NCBI GenBank assembly: GCA_049323615.1 | Contig: JBMOPD010000019.1 | Span: 16,546-80,545 of the forward strand | Length of the DNA stretch: 64,000 nt | Direction of reading: 5' to 3' | Source: JBMOPD01 sp049323615 | Lineage (GTDB): Bacteria; Bacillota; Desulfotomaculia; Desulfotomaculales; Desulfocucumaceae | Part shown: positions 47,077 through 55,157 of the stretch, one piece after another | Position numbering within the stretch: the stretch's first letter is position 1 | Layout of the letters: each line of letters begins with the position of its first letter | Notes under the pieces: model-generated | What the model saw: only the letters and a program-made list of their open reading frames with translations | Database searches by the model: none | Told to the model about the DNA's origin: nothing | Program-made: the position numbers and the translations under genes

Positions 47077-47706
47077 TTAATTGCCAGTTCCGGGAGCGGG
47101 GTTACTAAGGCGTTGTTCCATCTTTTGTATCATCTTATCGACCTGCTCCTGGGTCAGCTTGCCTTCGGAAACTGCCTTGGCCAGAGCTTCCTTTTTCATT
47201 TCCAGCATCTTCTGGTTGAACTGTTCAGCAGTCAGCCCATGATCGGTGATAATTTGTGGCAGCTTTTTGCCAGACTGAAATTCCGCCTTAAGCTGATCCG
47301 GTGTTATGCCAAGAACTTTGGCCATGTCATCGTTAAAGTTGCGGCCACCTTCTTTAAAACCAGGTTTCCTATCATGTTTTTTACCGTGAAAATCACCAAA
47401 CCAGCCAAAGTTTTCATTTGGTCTGGCAGCAATTTTGTCGGCTTGTTCCTGTGTAATACGACCTTGCTGCACAGCCTCGTCCAGCATTTGTTTCTTAGTG
47501 GCGTCAAGAGCTGCGACAACCTTATCTTGGTCAACGCCGAGATTACCCGCAAATTTTGCTAAAAAATCCTGGAAAAGGTTTGCTTTATCCGGATTAGCCT
47601 GCGGGTTTGGTGTGGCCAAGGCTACACCAGATACTGTCACCGCCAAGATGAGAGCCACCGCAAGGATCCCTACAAAGCGCCGTTTTTGAAACACTGGGTG
47701 AAACAC
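47077..47706 (-). CDS. Secreted DUF2680-type protein
   Basis: 209 residues: signal peptide (VGILAVALILAVTVSGVALA), then an all-helical, lysine- and glutamine-rich mature part with repeated E-Q-x-x-D/A-K pattern (GRITQEQADKIAAR, GKLTQEQVDKMIQKM), the DUF2680 signature of Firmicute exported proteins of unknown function. Two such repeats flank a Gly/Asp linker. GTG at 47706 follows AAAGGTAGG closely. It is transcribed alone toward the tRNA element. Confidence 0.75.
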   Translation of the reverse strand: MFHPVFQKRRFVGILAVALILAVTVSGVALATPNPQANPDKANLFQDFLAKFAGNLGVDQDKVVAALDATKKQMLDEAVQQGRITQEQADKIAARPNENFGWFGDFHGKKHDRKPGFKEGGRNFNDDMAKVLGITPDQLKAEFQSGKKLPQIITDHGLTAEQFNQKMLEMKKEALAKAVSEGKLTQEQVDKMIQKMEQRLSNPAPGTGN

Positions 47707-47999
47707 CTACCTTTATTAATTTTTTCCGGCCGGATAGTCTTAGCTTACCCGGGTAACCTTAAAAGAAAATGAAAAGAAAATAAAAATTTCTTAAGTTTTT
47801 CGGCACTGCATCAATTACCACATAGTGTTTTGTCCAAAGAACCGTCACAGAATAATCAATCAGCTAAAGGTTCACCTTCCAGGCGCCGGGTACCTGTCAG
47901 TCCAGGTACCCGGCGCCTTTTTTTGCCCAAAGCGGGGCTTTCTGACGTTTAATAAAACCTGACTAAGGGAAATATTTGAGTGAGGAGGTGAAACGGGAT
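47707..47999. other. Divergent intergenic region with an orphan terminator
   Basis: 293 bp. It holds AT-rich promoter DNA for the minus-strand DUF2680 gene and a very strong plus-strand terminator (47881-47925), yet no plus-strand ORF precedes that terminator within it. Confidence 0.6.
47881..47925 (+). terminator. Very strong intrinsic terminator in the DUF2512 leader
   Basis: AGGCGCCGGGTACCTG pairs perfectly with CAGGTACCCGGCGCCT (16 bp) and TTTTTTT overlaps the 3' arm. No plus-strand gene lies just upstream, so it ends a small RNA or works as an attenuator for the following gene. Confidence 0.85.
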
Positions 48000-48353
48000 A
48001 TGAGCAAAACAACCACTGCACTTATTGTTAAATTTGTGATGACCTTTGTCTTTGCGGCAGCCGCCTTTATGTTTATCGACCGCAATCCGTGGACCTGGGT
48101 ACTGGTGGTCGGCATTTTGGGCACGATACTCAATTACCTGTTTGGCGATCTCTTTGTGCTGCCAAAATGGGGCAATATCGGCGCATCCATAGTCGATGGC
48201 ATACTGGCCGGGGTGACGGCTTATGTGGTAAATTTAATTGTTCCGGCGTTTAAAACCAGTTATGCCGGCCTTATTGCCTTCGCAGCCCTGGTTGCCGTGG
48301 GAGAATACTACTTCCACCGGTACCTGAAGCGTTCGGAAAAAGTGGCGCCCTAA
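48000..48353 (+). CDS. DUF2512 family membrane protein (YndM-like)
   Basis: 117 residues, four hydrophobic segments (ALIVKFVMTFVFAAAAFMFI, TWVLVVGILGTILNYLFG, IVDGILAGVTAYVVNLIV, YAGLIAFAALVAVGEYYF) with the DUF2512 features L-F-V-L-P-K-W-G-N and a final E-Y-Y-F-H. Function unknown, common in spore-forming Firmicutes. ATG at 48000 follows GAGGAGGTG; a TTG at 47976 is rejected for lack of a site. Confidence 0.75.
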   Translation: MSKTTTALIVKFVMTFVFAAAAFMFIDRNPWTWVLVVGILGTILNYLFGDLFVLPKWGNIGASIVDGILAGVTAYVVNLIVPAFKTSYAGLIAFAALVAVGEYYFHRYLKRSEKVAP

Positions 48354-48379
48354 AAAACACAAATTTAAAAAGCCAATGG

Positions 48380-48404
48380 CCCTGCCGAAAGGTGGGGTTT
48401 TTTT
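48380..48404 (+). terminator. Terminator after DUF2512 gene
   Basis: CCCTGCC-GAAA-GGTGGGG (with G-T pairs) followed by TTTTTTT. Confidence 0.75.
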
Positions 48405-48459
48405 ACGGGATAAACAGAGAAGCTAGTTTTTGGAATTTATTTTTATGGTCCGGTTTAAC

Positions 48460-48489
48460 TTGACAGGTCCCCAGGTAAAGGGCTAAAAT
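48460..48489 (+). promoter_or_regulatory. Promoter of the FTR1 iron permease gene
   Basis: TTGACA (48460-48465), 18-bp spacer, TAAAAT (48484-48489), immediately followed by the Fur box. Confidence 0.75.
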
Positions 48490-48491
48490 AA

Positions 48492-48506
48492 TGATAATGA
48501 TTATCA
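48492..48506 (+). promoter_or_regulatory. Fur box
   Basis: TGATAATGATTATCA is a perfect 7-1-7 inverted repeat, the minimal Bacillus-type Fur site, placed right after the -10 box of the FTR1 gene. It predicts repression under iron sufficiency. Confidence 0.9.
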
Positions 48507-48528
48507 TTTTCTATAAGGAGGGGCATCC

Positions 48529-49347
48529 ATGTCGGGGGCTTTTTTAATCACACTGCGGGAAGGGCTTGAAGCTGCCCTTATTATCGGGATTATCCTGGGC
48601 TACCTGTACAAGACCGGTCAAAGCCGGTTCAACCGCCAGGTATATTTTGGACTGGCCGCGGCAATTCTGGCCAGTATCCTTACAGCGGTAATGTTTGAAT
48701 CGCTGCTGGGCGGGTTTGAGAAGCACGAAAAAATCTTCGAAGGGGCTTTTATGCTGCTGGCGGTCGGCCTGTTGACTCCGATGATTATATGGATGCAAAG
48801 AAACAGCCAAAACATCAGATCAAACCTGGAAAGCCGGATTAACTCCGCCCTTACCGGAAAACAGCTTTTCGGGCTGGCGCTTATTTCATTCCTGTCGGTG
48901 TACCGTGAGGGGGTTGAGACGGTCCTGTTTATGGAAGCGGCGGCTTTCAACAGCGGGACCGGCCGGACTTTGGCGGGAGGCGTCCTGGGTATACTGACGG
49001 CGGTAATTTTAGCGGTATTGATCTTCAGGGGGACGGCTAAACTAAACCTTAGCGTTTTTTTCAAAATAACCGGGATCATTTTGGTATTCTTTGCCGCGGG
49101 TTTAACCGCCCACGGAGTGCACGAGCTGCAGGAGGCGGGTATCATACCGGTGTTTATTGAACACCTGTGGAATACCAACGGAATCGTCAATGAAAAAGGG
49201 CTGGCCGGTTCTTTTTTGAAAGCCCTGTTTGGATATAACGGGGACCCGTCACTGCTGGAAGTGGTCAGCTGGTGCCTGTATATGGTTTCGGTGGGAAGGC
49301 TGTTTTTGAATTCTGCACAAAAGGTAAAGCAGGCAGCTAAAATATGA
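48529..49347 (+). CDS. FTR1-family iron permease
   Basis: 272 residues with about seven helices. LREGLEAALIIGIILGYL in helix 1 and SVYREGVETVLFMEAAAFN later are the two R-E-G-x-E motifs that bind iron. It resembles EfeU. No EfeO or EfeB partner is visible, so it may act alone or with distant partners; in an anaerobe Fe(II) or haem-free Fe(III) routes are both possible. AAGGAGGGG precedes ATG at 48529. The Fur box 23 bp upstream supports iron control. Confidence 0.92.
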   Translation: MSGAFLITLREGLEAALIIGIILGYLYKTGQSRFNRQVYFGLAAAILASILTAVMFESLLGGFEKHEKIFEGAFMLLAVGLLTPMIIWMQRNSQNIRSNLESRINSALTGKQLFGLALISFLSVYREGVETVLFMEAAAFNSGTGRTLAGGVLGILTAVILAVLIFRGTAKLNLSVFFKITGIILVFFAAGLTAHGVHELQEAGIIPVFIEHLWNTNGIVNEKGLAGSFLKALFGYNGDPSLLEVVSWCLYMVSVGRLFLNSAQKVKQAAKI

Positions 49348-49368
49348 TTTTAACCTCCTCTCCCTTTT

Positions 49369-49392
49369 AGCCCGCTCCGGCGGGTTCTTTTT
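49369..49392 (+). terminator. Terminator after the FTR1 gene
   Basis: CCCGC-TCCG-GCGGG followed by TTCTTTTTT, 22 bp beyond the stop codon. Confidence 0.75.
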
Positions 49393-49412
49393 TCTTCAAC
49401 CTTCCCGGAAGT

Positions 49413-49682
49413 ATGCCGGCCGCCGTAATGGAAAATATACTGTGGGCGGTTGTCCTGTGGCTGCTGGTGTTCATCCTGGTCCCGGTGGAGAGGATCAAAC
49501 AGCTCTGGCCGGTGGCGGTGATATCCTTCATTTGGGTGAGGAAACGATCTGCCGGGGCCGCAGGACGCGGTTTATCCGGTAAAACGACGGTGCTCTCATT
49601 TATTTTATGTCAGCCTTTTTTCGGTATCCTTTCCTGGCCACGCTGCTTGACCGGCCGATTAACCAAATGGCCAAACCGGTAA
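49413..49682 (+). pseudogene. Possible remnant of a CBO0543-like membrane protein gene
   Basis: The first 40 residues (MENILWAVVLWLLVFILVPVERIKQLWPVAVISFIW) form a good membrane segment of the kind seen at the start of CBO0543-family proteins, one of which is encoded at 50540. After that the frame loses sense and runs antisense to the GDT1 gene. No ribosome site is seen. Probably a truncated duplicate. Confidence 0.3.
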
Positions 49683-50283
49683 GGGCCACAAGCCCCGATA
49701 CATAAGGTATGGTAATGAAATCCCCGGGAACGGAGGTGTATAATCCGATGTAACCGAAGGCTATAAATATTATGGCTGAAGCCCATTTAACCGTCCTTTC
49801 GGGAATTCTTTTACCCGCCACCACCCCTATGTAAATCCCGACAGCGTCGGCAATCAGCATCCCGGTCGTGGTCCCCAGCAGGGTTGCCAGGGGGGCATTG
49901 TACTTGGCCGCCAGAGCCACCGTAGCCAGCTGTGTTTTATCACCCATTTCCACAAAAAAGAAGGCTATTGTCACGGTCATTACCGGCCCGAGAATAGTTT
50001 TCCTTTTGTCTTCGCCCTTCAGTGCATCCCCACGGATTGTCCACAGTCCGAACAGGATAAAAGAGCCGGCCGCAACCATCTGCACAGTTTGCATATGGAT
50101 TGACGTCCCCAGGTAGGTTCCCAGGGCAACGGCCAGAGCATGGTTAAATATAGTGGCTATAAACACCCCCCAGAGGACGGCCCCGGCCGGAAACCGGGTA
50201 GCAAAGGCCATAGCCAGCAACTGTGTTTTATCTCCCATTTCGGCCAGCACCACCATCGCCGTGGCGCCCAAATATACCAGCAT
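49600..50283 (-). CDS. GDT1/UPF0016 family cation transporter (probable Mn exporter)
   Basis: 227 residues, six to seven helices in two repeats, each with the family motif: VVLAEMGDKTQLLAMAF and FFVEMGDKTQLATVALA (E-x-G-D-K-T). Members move Mn2+ or Ca2+ in exchange for protons. Control by a yybP-ykoY-type manganese riboswitch just upstream (50323-50455) strongly favours Mn2+ export. ATG at 50283 follows GAGGGGG at six bases; upstream in-frame starts fall in the leader. Confidence 0.92.
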   Translation of the reverse strand: MLVYLGATAMVVLAEMGDKTQLLAMAFATRFPAGAVLWGVFIATIFNHALAVALGTYLGTSIHMQTVQMVAAGSFILFGLWTIRGDALKGEDKRKTILGPVMTVTIAFFFVEMGDKTQLATVALAAKYNAPLATLLGTTTGMLIADAVGIYIGVVAGKRIPERTVKWASAIIFIAFGYIGLYTSVPGDFITIPYVSGLVALTGLAIWLIGRSSSVARKGYRKKADIK

Positions 50284-50322
50284 AACCATCCCCCTCGCGA
50301 AAAACTTGTATATAAATAACAA

Positions 50323-50455
50323 GACTTTTAACATAACTAAAATAGTTATGTTAAAAGTCTCGCCAATTGGTGTATTACCAATAGTGAAGCCAGGACTGAC
50401 GTCCAGTATGTTGACTTCAACCGCTCTTCGGGCCAGCTACTCCCTTTTAACTCTT
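50323..50455 (-). promoter_or_regulatory. yybP-ykoY (Mn2+) riboswitch with terminator-like hairpin
   Basis: On the minus strand the leader of the GDT1 gene reads AAAAGGGAGTAGC at its 5' end (about 50437-50449), then CCTGGCTTCAC, and TTGGCGAGACTTTT at the 3' side of the aptamer (about 50353-50366). The GGGAGTAG and GCGAGACT cores are those of the yybP-ykoY class. The aptamer's end overlaps a perfect 17-bp hairpin GACTTTTAACATAACTA/TAGTTATGTTAAAAGTC (50323-50359), which would act as the terminator when Mn2+ is not bound. Confidence 0.85.
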
Positions 50456-50539
50456 TAAACAGTTTTCAGCTTTTAAGGGCTGTACTAAATCCCCGGTAAA
50501 TTTTATTATAAAAGGGCCGTCCTGTCAATGAGCCCGGAT

Positions 50540-51019
50540 TTATTTAAAGAGACTGTCTACCTCCCGCCGGCCGTCATTGAGCCACAGGTGAAAACCGTAC
50601 CAGATAAACCAGCTGAAAAACCACAGAATGTACGAATGGTACCATTTGTAGCCGTCACCATATTGCAGCAAATCCGTATACCTCTCGGCGGTAAACTCCA
50701 AACCCGTCAGGCCGGTAGTCCACAAAAAAGCCCAGGCAATTTGTTCTGTCAGCCTGAGCGGTAAATATCTGACCCAAAACATGGCCATTACGGGAACCAC
50801 TATAAAATTGGCCGGCACGGAAATGTGTTCAAATGCAGGTACAATCGTGGAGGGGTAATGCCACAAATCGAAAGTGGCCGCCACAGCGCACCAGGCGTTG
50901 GCGTAAAAACTGGCAAACAGCCCGACCGGGACGTATTTTTTCATCCCCTTTCCTTTTACTGTCAGCGCAGCTATGGCAATGGCCACGGCACCGTATTGAA
51001 CCCACTCTGCCAAGGTCAA
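50540..51019 (-). CDS. CBO0543-family membrane protein
   Basis: 159 residues with four to five hydrophobic helices; KKYVPVGLFASFYANAWCAV, YPSTIVPAFEHISVPANFI and the Trp/Tyr-rich WYHSYILWFFSWFIWYGFHL segment match the CBO0543 family of Firmicutes (function unknown). It is transcribed alone ahead of the GDT1 gene on the same strand, separated by the riboswitch. Start ATG or TTG near 51019; ribosome site weak. Confidence 0.7.
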   Translation of the reverse strand: MTLAEWVQYGAVAIAIAALTVKGKGMKKYVPVGLFASFYANAWCAVAATFDLWHYPSTIVPAFEHISVPANFIVVPVMAMFWVRYLPLRLTEQIAWAFLWTTGLTGLEFTAERYTDLLQYGDGYKWYHSYILWFFSWFIWYGFHLWLNDGRREVDSLFK

Positions 51020-51382
51020 CTTGTTGACACCCTGCCTTACTTGTTTTAATCAGGGGTAAGCGGCTTTTTACCGTAAATCCCTGTGAGGCTTATTATTCCC
51101 ACCACAAATAAAGGTAATAACGCTCTTAAATGAAATTTTCTTTTCTTTTTGGTTGATAATATTTATGATATAGCTAATTATTGTCAGCGGCCGGACCGGC
51201 ATGTTAATTTAAGGAGTTCAACGGGCCACGGCCCATGATAAAGAATTTGGGTAAACCAGATATTTATGGTATTATATTTTCTATGAGAGGCTATAAAAGC
51301 AGTCAAATTAAAGGACATTGAATACAAAGCATTGTCAACAAGACTGGTGGCTTGCGGCTGAAGATTGAAACAGGAGGAACCT
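51020..51382. other. Intergenic region without a visible gene
   Basis: 363 bp, AT-rich. I see no ORF with a ribosome site, no strong hairpin and no RNA gene. It should carry divergent promoters for the neighbours. Confidence 0.6.
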
Positions 51383-51682
51383 ATGGATAACACTAGACTG
51401 CAAAAAACCCTGGTGGTAAGTATTCAGGGGTGGGAACTGGAGGTATTTGAGGGTCCCCGCAAGGTGGAGGTAAACTTACTGGGAGAGATGCTTGAATTCC
51501 GGGGCATCTGGCTGACCGAGCCGGAGCGGGGGATGGTTACTGTCCTCTGTTATCCGGATAAAATATTTTACCTGGAAATCACCGAATCGGAAATACCGGC
51601 TCAAAGGCCGGGCAGAAGAAACAAGGTCACACCCTTGAGGCGGATTGACAACGTCCCTCCGGGAGACGAAAACGGTGAATAA
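51383..51682 (+). CDS. Hypothetical protein, 99 residues
   Basis: MDNTRLQKTLVVSIQGWELE then VFEGPRKVEVNLLGEMLEFR, a beta-rich soluble protein with a Pro/Arg-rich disordered tail. Strong AGGAGG before ATG at 51383. Not recognised. A 10-bp hairpin follows, then the flippase gene, so the two may be co-transcribed in part. Confidence 0.6.
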   Translation: MDNTRLQKTLVVSIQGWELEVFEGPRKVEVNLLGEMLEFRGIWLTEPERGMVTVLCYPDKIFYLEITESEIPAQRPGRRNKVTPLRRIDNVPPGDENGE

Positions 51683-51697
51683 ATAACGGTGAACTGC

Positions 51698-51721
51698 AAC
51701 CCACGCCCCACGGCGTGGGTT
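51698..51721 (+). terminator. Hairpin between the 99-residue ORF and the flippase gene
   Basis: AACCCACGCC-CCAC-GGCGTGGGTT, perfect 10-bp stem with a short T tail; weak or partial terminator. Confidence 0.6.
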
Positions 51722-51743
51722 TAAAGGTTTTGGAGTGGTAACT

Positions 51744-53384
51744 GTGGCCGGAAAAACCTTAACCAAACAGACAATTATCCAGGGCGCCCTGATACTGACC
51801 CTGGCCAGCATTTTTATACGGATCCTGGGTGCGGTGTACAAGATCCCCCTGGGAAGGCTGCTGGGCGATGAGGGCATGGGTATTTACGCGGTGCCGAACC
51901 AGTTCTACCTGCTTTTCTTCACCATTTCTTCGGCCGGGATACCGGTGGCCATGGCCCGGTTGGTTTCCGAAAAAATATCCTGCGGCCTGTACAAGGACGC
52001 TTACAGGACATTCAGGATATCTTTCTGGGCCATGTTTTTTGCGGGGCTTTTCTTTTCACTGCTTCTTTTTTTCGGGGCTTCCTGGCTGGTGGAAAAGGGG
52101 CTGGTGGCGAACCCCGCCAGCTATTATGGCTTGCTGGCCATTTCCCCGGTAATTTTTTTCAACGCGGTGACCTCCTCGTTCAGGGGCCTTTTTCAGGGAC
52201 TCCAGAACATGTCAACCGTTGCCGCATCACAGGTGGCCGACCAGGTTATGCTGGCGGTGGGGACAATCCTGTTCAGCTACCTCTTAATACCCGGCGGGCT
52301 GGCCCTGGGGGCGGCCGGGGCCAATTTCGGAGCGGTCCCCGGCGCAGTGGCGGCCACCGCCATCATGGCTTTTTATTACTTCCGGCACAGGGATACCTTA
52401 ATGGACCTGGTAAGCCGTGATACTTCGGAACAAAGGGAGAAAGCCCTGTCCCTGATCAAAAAAATACTGGCGGTCTCGCTTCCTATTACCTTCGCCAGCA
52501 TGGCCGTGGCCATCACCGGTATTATCGACAATATACTTATTATCGGGCGGCTGCAAATGGTGGGCTATTCCCAGGAGCAGGCCACCGCCCTTTACGGCCA
52601 GTTCAACCAGTTCGCCATGTCCTTTATAAACATAAGTATAGCCTTCGCTTTATCCCTGGGCACCAGCCTGGTTCCTTCGGTGGCCGAATCATACGGGGCG
52701 GGCAACAAACTGCGCATCAGCCAGCAGGCCTCAACGGCTCTGAGGCTTTCACTTCTTACCACCCTGCCGGCGGCGGCCGGCCTTTATTTCCTGGCGTCCC
52801 CGCTTACCCTTTTTATTTATGCCAACGGCGAAGCCGGTATACCCCTGGCTGCACTGGCGCCGGCCGTTGCCTTCTGGGGGGCCCACCTGGTCCTTTCGGG
52901 TGTCCTGCAGGGGCTGGGCAGGGCCGATATACCGGTCTACAGCCTGCTGGCCGGCATAGCTGTCAAAATCGGCCTGACCTACTGCCTGACTCCCACCCCC
53001 CTGGGGATAAAGGCTGCGGCCCTGGGGCACGTAGCCATGTTTGTGGTTTCTTCCATTCTTAATTTCATATCAGTGAAAAGAATGGTCGGTTTAAGCCTTA
53101 ACTTTTCCTCCTCGGTGTTAAGGCCGGGCCTGGCCTCTTTACTGATGGGACTGGCTATATGGCAGGTGTACCGGTGGGCTATGGCCCTTTCCAACCACAA
53201 TTCCCTGTCCACCACCGCGGCGCTGCTGGCGGGCCTGGTGATATTCCCGGTCCTGGCAGTGCTTTCGGGAAGCGTCCGGCCGGAGGACCTGAAAAGTATG
53301 CCCAGGGTGGGCCCCCGGGCAGCTTCGCTTTTATCGGCTTATGAAAACCGGCGCGACCGGCTCCTGGCAAAGATAAAAAAATAA
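51744..53384 (+). CDS. SpoVB/MurJ-type oligosaccharide flippase (MOP superfamily)
   Basis: About 546 residues with 14 predicted helices. The N-terminal ILTLASIFIRILGAVYKIPL and DEGMGIYAVPNQFYLLFFTISSAGIPVAMARLVSEK are typical of the stage V sporulation protein B group; the second half starts at SLIKKILAVSLPITFASM. It should flip a lipid-linked glycan, in spore formers lipid II for cortex synthesis. GTG at 51744 follows TTGGAG; GTG at 51735 is the alternative. The C-terminal basic tail (ENRRDRLLAKIKK) is cytoplasmic. Converges on the ABC permease gene one base from its stop. Confidence 0.88.
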   Translation: MAGKTLTKQTIIQGALILTLASIFIRILGAVYKIPLGRLLGDEGMGIYAVPNQFYLLFFTISSAGIPVAMARLVSEKISCGLYKDAYRTFRISFWAMFFAGLFFSLLLFFGASWLVEKGLVANPASYYGLLAISPVIFFNAVTSSFRGLFQGLQNMSTVAASQVADQVMLAVGTILFSYLLIPGGLALGAAGANFGAVPGAVAATAIMAFYYFRHRDTLMDLVSRDTSEQREKALSLIKKILAVSLPITFASMAVAITGIIDNILIIGRLQMVGYSQEQATALYGQFNQFAMSFINISIAFALSLGTSLVPSVAESYGAGNKLRISQQASTALRLSLLTTLPAAAGLYFLASPLTLFIYANGEAGIPLAALAPAVAFWGAHLVLSGVLQGLGRADIPVYSLLAGIAVKIGLTYCLTPTPLGIKAAALGHVAMFVVSSILNFISVKRMVGLSLNFSSSVLRPGLASLLMGLAIWQVYRWAMALSNHNSLSTTAALLAGLVIFPVLAVLSGSVRPEDLKSMPRVGPRAASLLSAYENRRDRLLAKIKK

Positions 53385-53385
53385 G

Positions 53386-54231
53386 CTAATTCCTAAAATA
53401 ACTCAGTCTCCCCTTCCCTTCCCTCCCGGGCTTTAGCCTGCCGGCGCTCCACCAGAGCAGCGCCGCCGACGCCAGGAGGCAGAACGCGGTGTAAATCCCC
53501 CAGTACGGTATTCCCAGGTCCCTGTGTTTAAAGGCGGCGTCCTCTCCCAGTATGCGCAGCATCACTGCGGGCGGGTTAATATCCTGCAGCAGCTGGGCGG
53601 TAACCGGCGTCGGAGCCGGAATTGGGCCGGGGACCCTGGTAACCTCGTAAATAAACACGCCTAACAGAATGGTGCCCACCATCACGGCGAATACTACGCC
53701 GTACGCCATCACGGTACTGGATCCCGTTCTCTTGAAGAAGGCCGAACAGGCCATCCCCACCGACGCAAAAAGAAGCATGGTGATCAGGTAGAAGGCAAAA
53801 ACTCCCATCATCTGTCCCGGCGAAAAGCCGCCGTAAAGAATGATTATGTTGTACAGCGGCAGGGTGGCAATCATCAGCAATACCATAAAGGCGCAGGAAG
53901 AGACCATCTTGCCCGTCACTATGCCCAGCGGCGAAAGCCTGGTCACCAGCAGCACGTTGAGGGTCTGCTTTTCCCTTTCGGCGCTGATGGCCCCGGATGT
54001 CAGGCCCGGAGTGACAAAGGCGAGCAGGATCAGCTGGACCATGGACAGAATGATGAACAATTCCCTGCTCCTGCCGGGCTGGTAGAAGCCGGGCATACTG
54101 CTCCAGCGCAGGTAAAGATAGCCCAGGCAGAGCCCCCCGATGACCAGCAGATAAAGGGATATAATCAGGGGGGTTCTCAGCGTCCGGAACCGCTGGCGCA
54201 TTTCCTTAAGCAGCACCACATTGACTTTCAC
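53386..54231 (-). CDS. ABC-2 type exporter permease
   Basis: 281 residues with six helices: LIISLYLLVIGGLCLGYLYL near the start, then the ABC-2 pattern FVTPGLTSGAISAEREKQTL (the E-R-E-x-x-T-L sequence), followed by paired helices and a C-terminal helix before a basic tail. It forms the membrane channel with the ATPase encoded just upstream. Overlaps that gene by four bases (ATGA). Last gene of the sigma-factor operon. Substrate unknown. Confidence 0.85.
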   Translation of the reverse strand: MKVNVVLLKEMRQRFRTLRTPLIISLYLLVIGGLCLGYLYLRWSSMPGFYQPGRSRELFIILSMVQLILLAFVTPGLTSGAISAEREKQTLNVLLVTRLSPLGIVTGKMVSSCAFMVLLMIATLPLYNIIILYGGFSPGQMMGVFAFYLITMLLFASVGMACSAFFKRTGSSTVMAYGVVFAVMVGTILLGVFIYEVTRVPGPIPAPTPVTAQLLQDINPPAVMLRILGEDAAFKHRDLGIPYWGIYTAFCLLASAALLWWSAGRLKPGREGKGRLSYFRN

Positions 54232-55157
54232 CGGCCGTTCACCTCCCCGGTCACCGCCATGAATATTTCTTCAAGGTTTCTGCGCACCTCGTGGAACTGG
54301 GTGACCACATAACCCCCGGCAATGATTTCTTTCAGCAGGCCTCCCTGCTCATCCCTGGTTCCCCGGAAAAGAACCCTGACCGACCGGCCGCCGGCTTCCG
54401 CCACGTTCACCCGGTCCCTTTGGGCCAGCCACCGGGCCAGGTCCCCGCCCCCCTCCAGAACCTCAATGGCGATCATCCTGGCGCCGGCGCCGGCCGCGGT
54501 TACCTCGTCCACCGTGCCGGAAACCACCACCCGCCCCTTCTCCATTATGGCCACCCGGTCACAGAGTTCGGCCAGCTCCGGCAGGATATGGGAGCTGATT
54601 AACACGGTTTTGCCCATTCTCCCCAGATGCCTGATTATTTCCTTCATTTCGGCCCTGGCCCTGGGGTCGAGGCCCGACGCCGGCTCATCCAGTATCAGCA
54701 CCTCGGGTTCGTGGACCAGGCACCTGGCCAGGGCCAGCCTCTGCTTCATGCCCCGGGAAAGCAGGTCCACGTAGCAATCCTTTTTACCTTCGAGGTTCAC
54801 CAGCTCCATGAGCACGTCTATCAGGCGGTCCCTGCCCGCCTCCGGGAGATAGTAGGCGCCTGCGAAAAAGTCCAGGTATTCATACACCTTCAGCCCGTCG
54901 TAGACACCGAAAAAGTCGGGCATGTAGCCGATCAGGGAGCGCACCCCGGCAGGGTCGGCCACCACATCCCGGCCGCCCACCGTGGCGGTCCCCCCGTCAG
55001 GCAGCTGAAGGGTGGCCAGAATGGACATGGCCGTGGTTTTGCCGGCCCCGTTGGGGCCGATCAGCCCGAACACAGACCCCTTCTCCACTTCCAGGGACAG
55101 CCCGTCAAGGGCAACAGTGCGTCCGAACCGCTTGGTCAAACCTTTAATTGATATCAT
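54228..55157 (-). CDS. ABC transporter ATP-binding protein
   Basis: 309 residues. Walker A GPNGAGKTTA, Q-loop region IGYMPDFFGVYDGLKVYEYL, signature LSRGMKQRLALARCL, Walker B VLILDEPASGLDPRA and the H-loop ISSHILPE, all intact; a C-terminal ~80-residue domain of the drug/Nod-type exporters follows. Drives export with the permease encoded at 53386. Overlaps genes on both sides by four bases, so translation is coupled. Confidence 0.9.
   Translation of the reverse strand: MISIKGLTKRFGRTVALDGLSLEVEKGSVFGLIGPNGAGKTTAMSILATLQLPDGGTATVGGRDVVADPAGVRSLIGYMPDFFGVYDGLKVYEYLDFFAGAYYLPEAGRDRLIDVLMELVNLEGKKDCYVDLLSRGMKQRLALARCLVHEPEVLILDEPASGLDPRARAEMKEIIRHLGRMGKTVLISSHILPELAELCDRVAIMEKGRVVVSGTVDEVTAAGAGARMIAIEVLEGGGDLARWLAQRDRVNVAEAGGRSVRVLFRGTRDEQGGLLKEIIAGGYVVTQFHEVRRNLEEIFMAVTGEVNGR

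Noticed and set aside
46727..47080. A 117-codon frame running through the distal attachment repeat
   Set aside because: It translates the tRNA fragment itself and a terminator hairpin, and I could not see tyrosine-recombinase motifs in it, so it is not the missing integrase.
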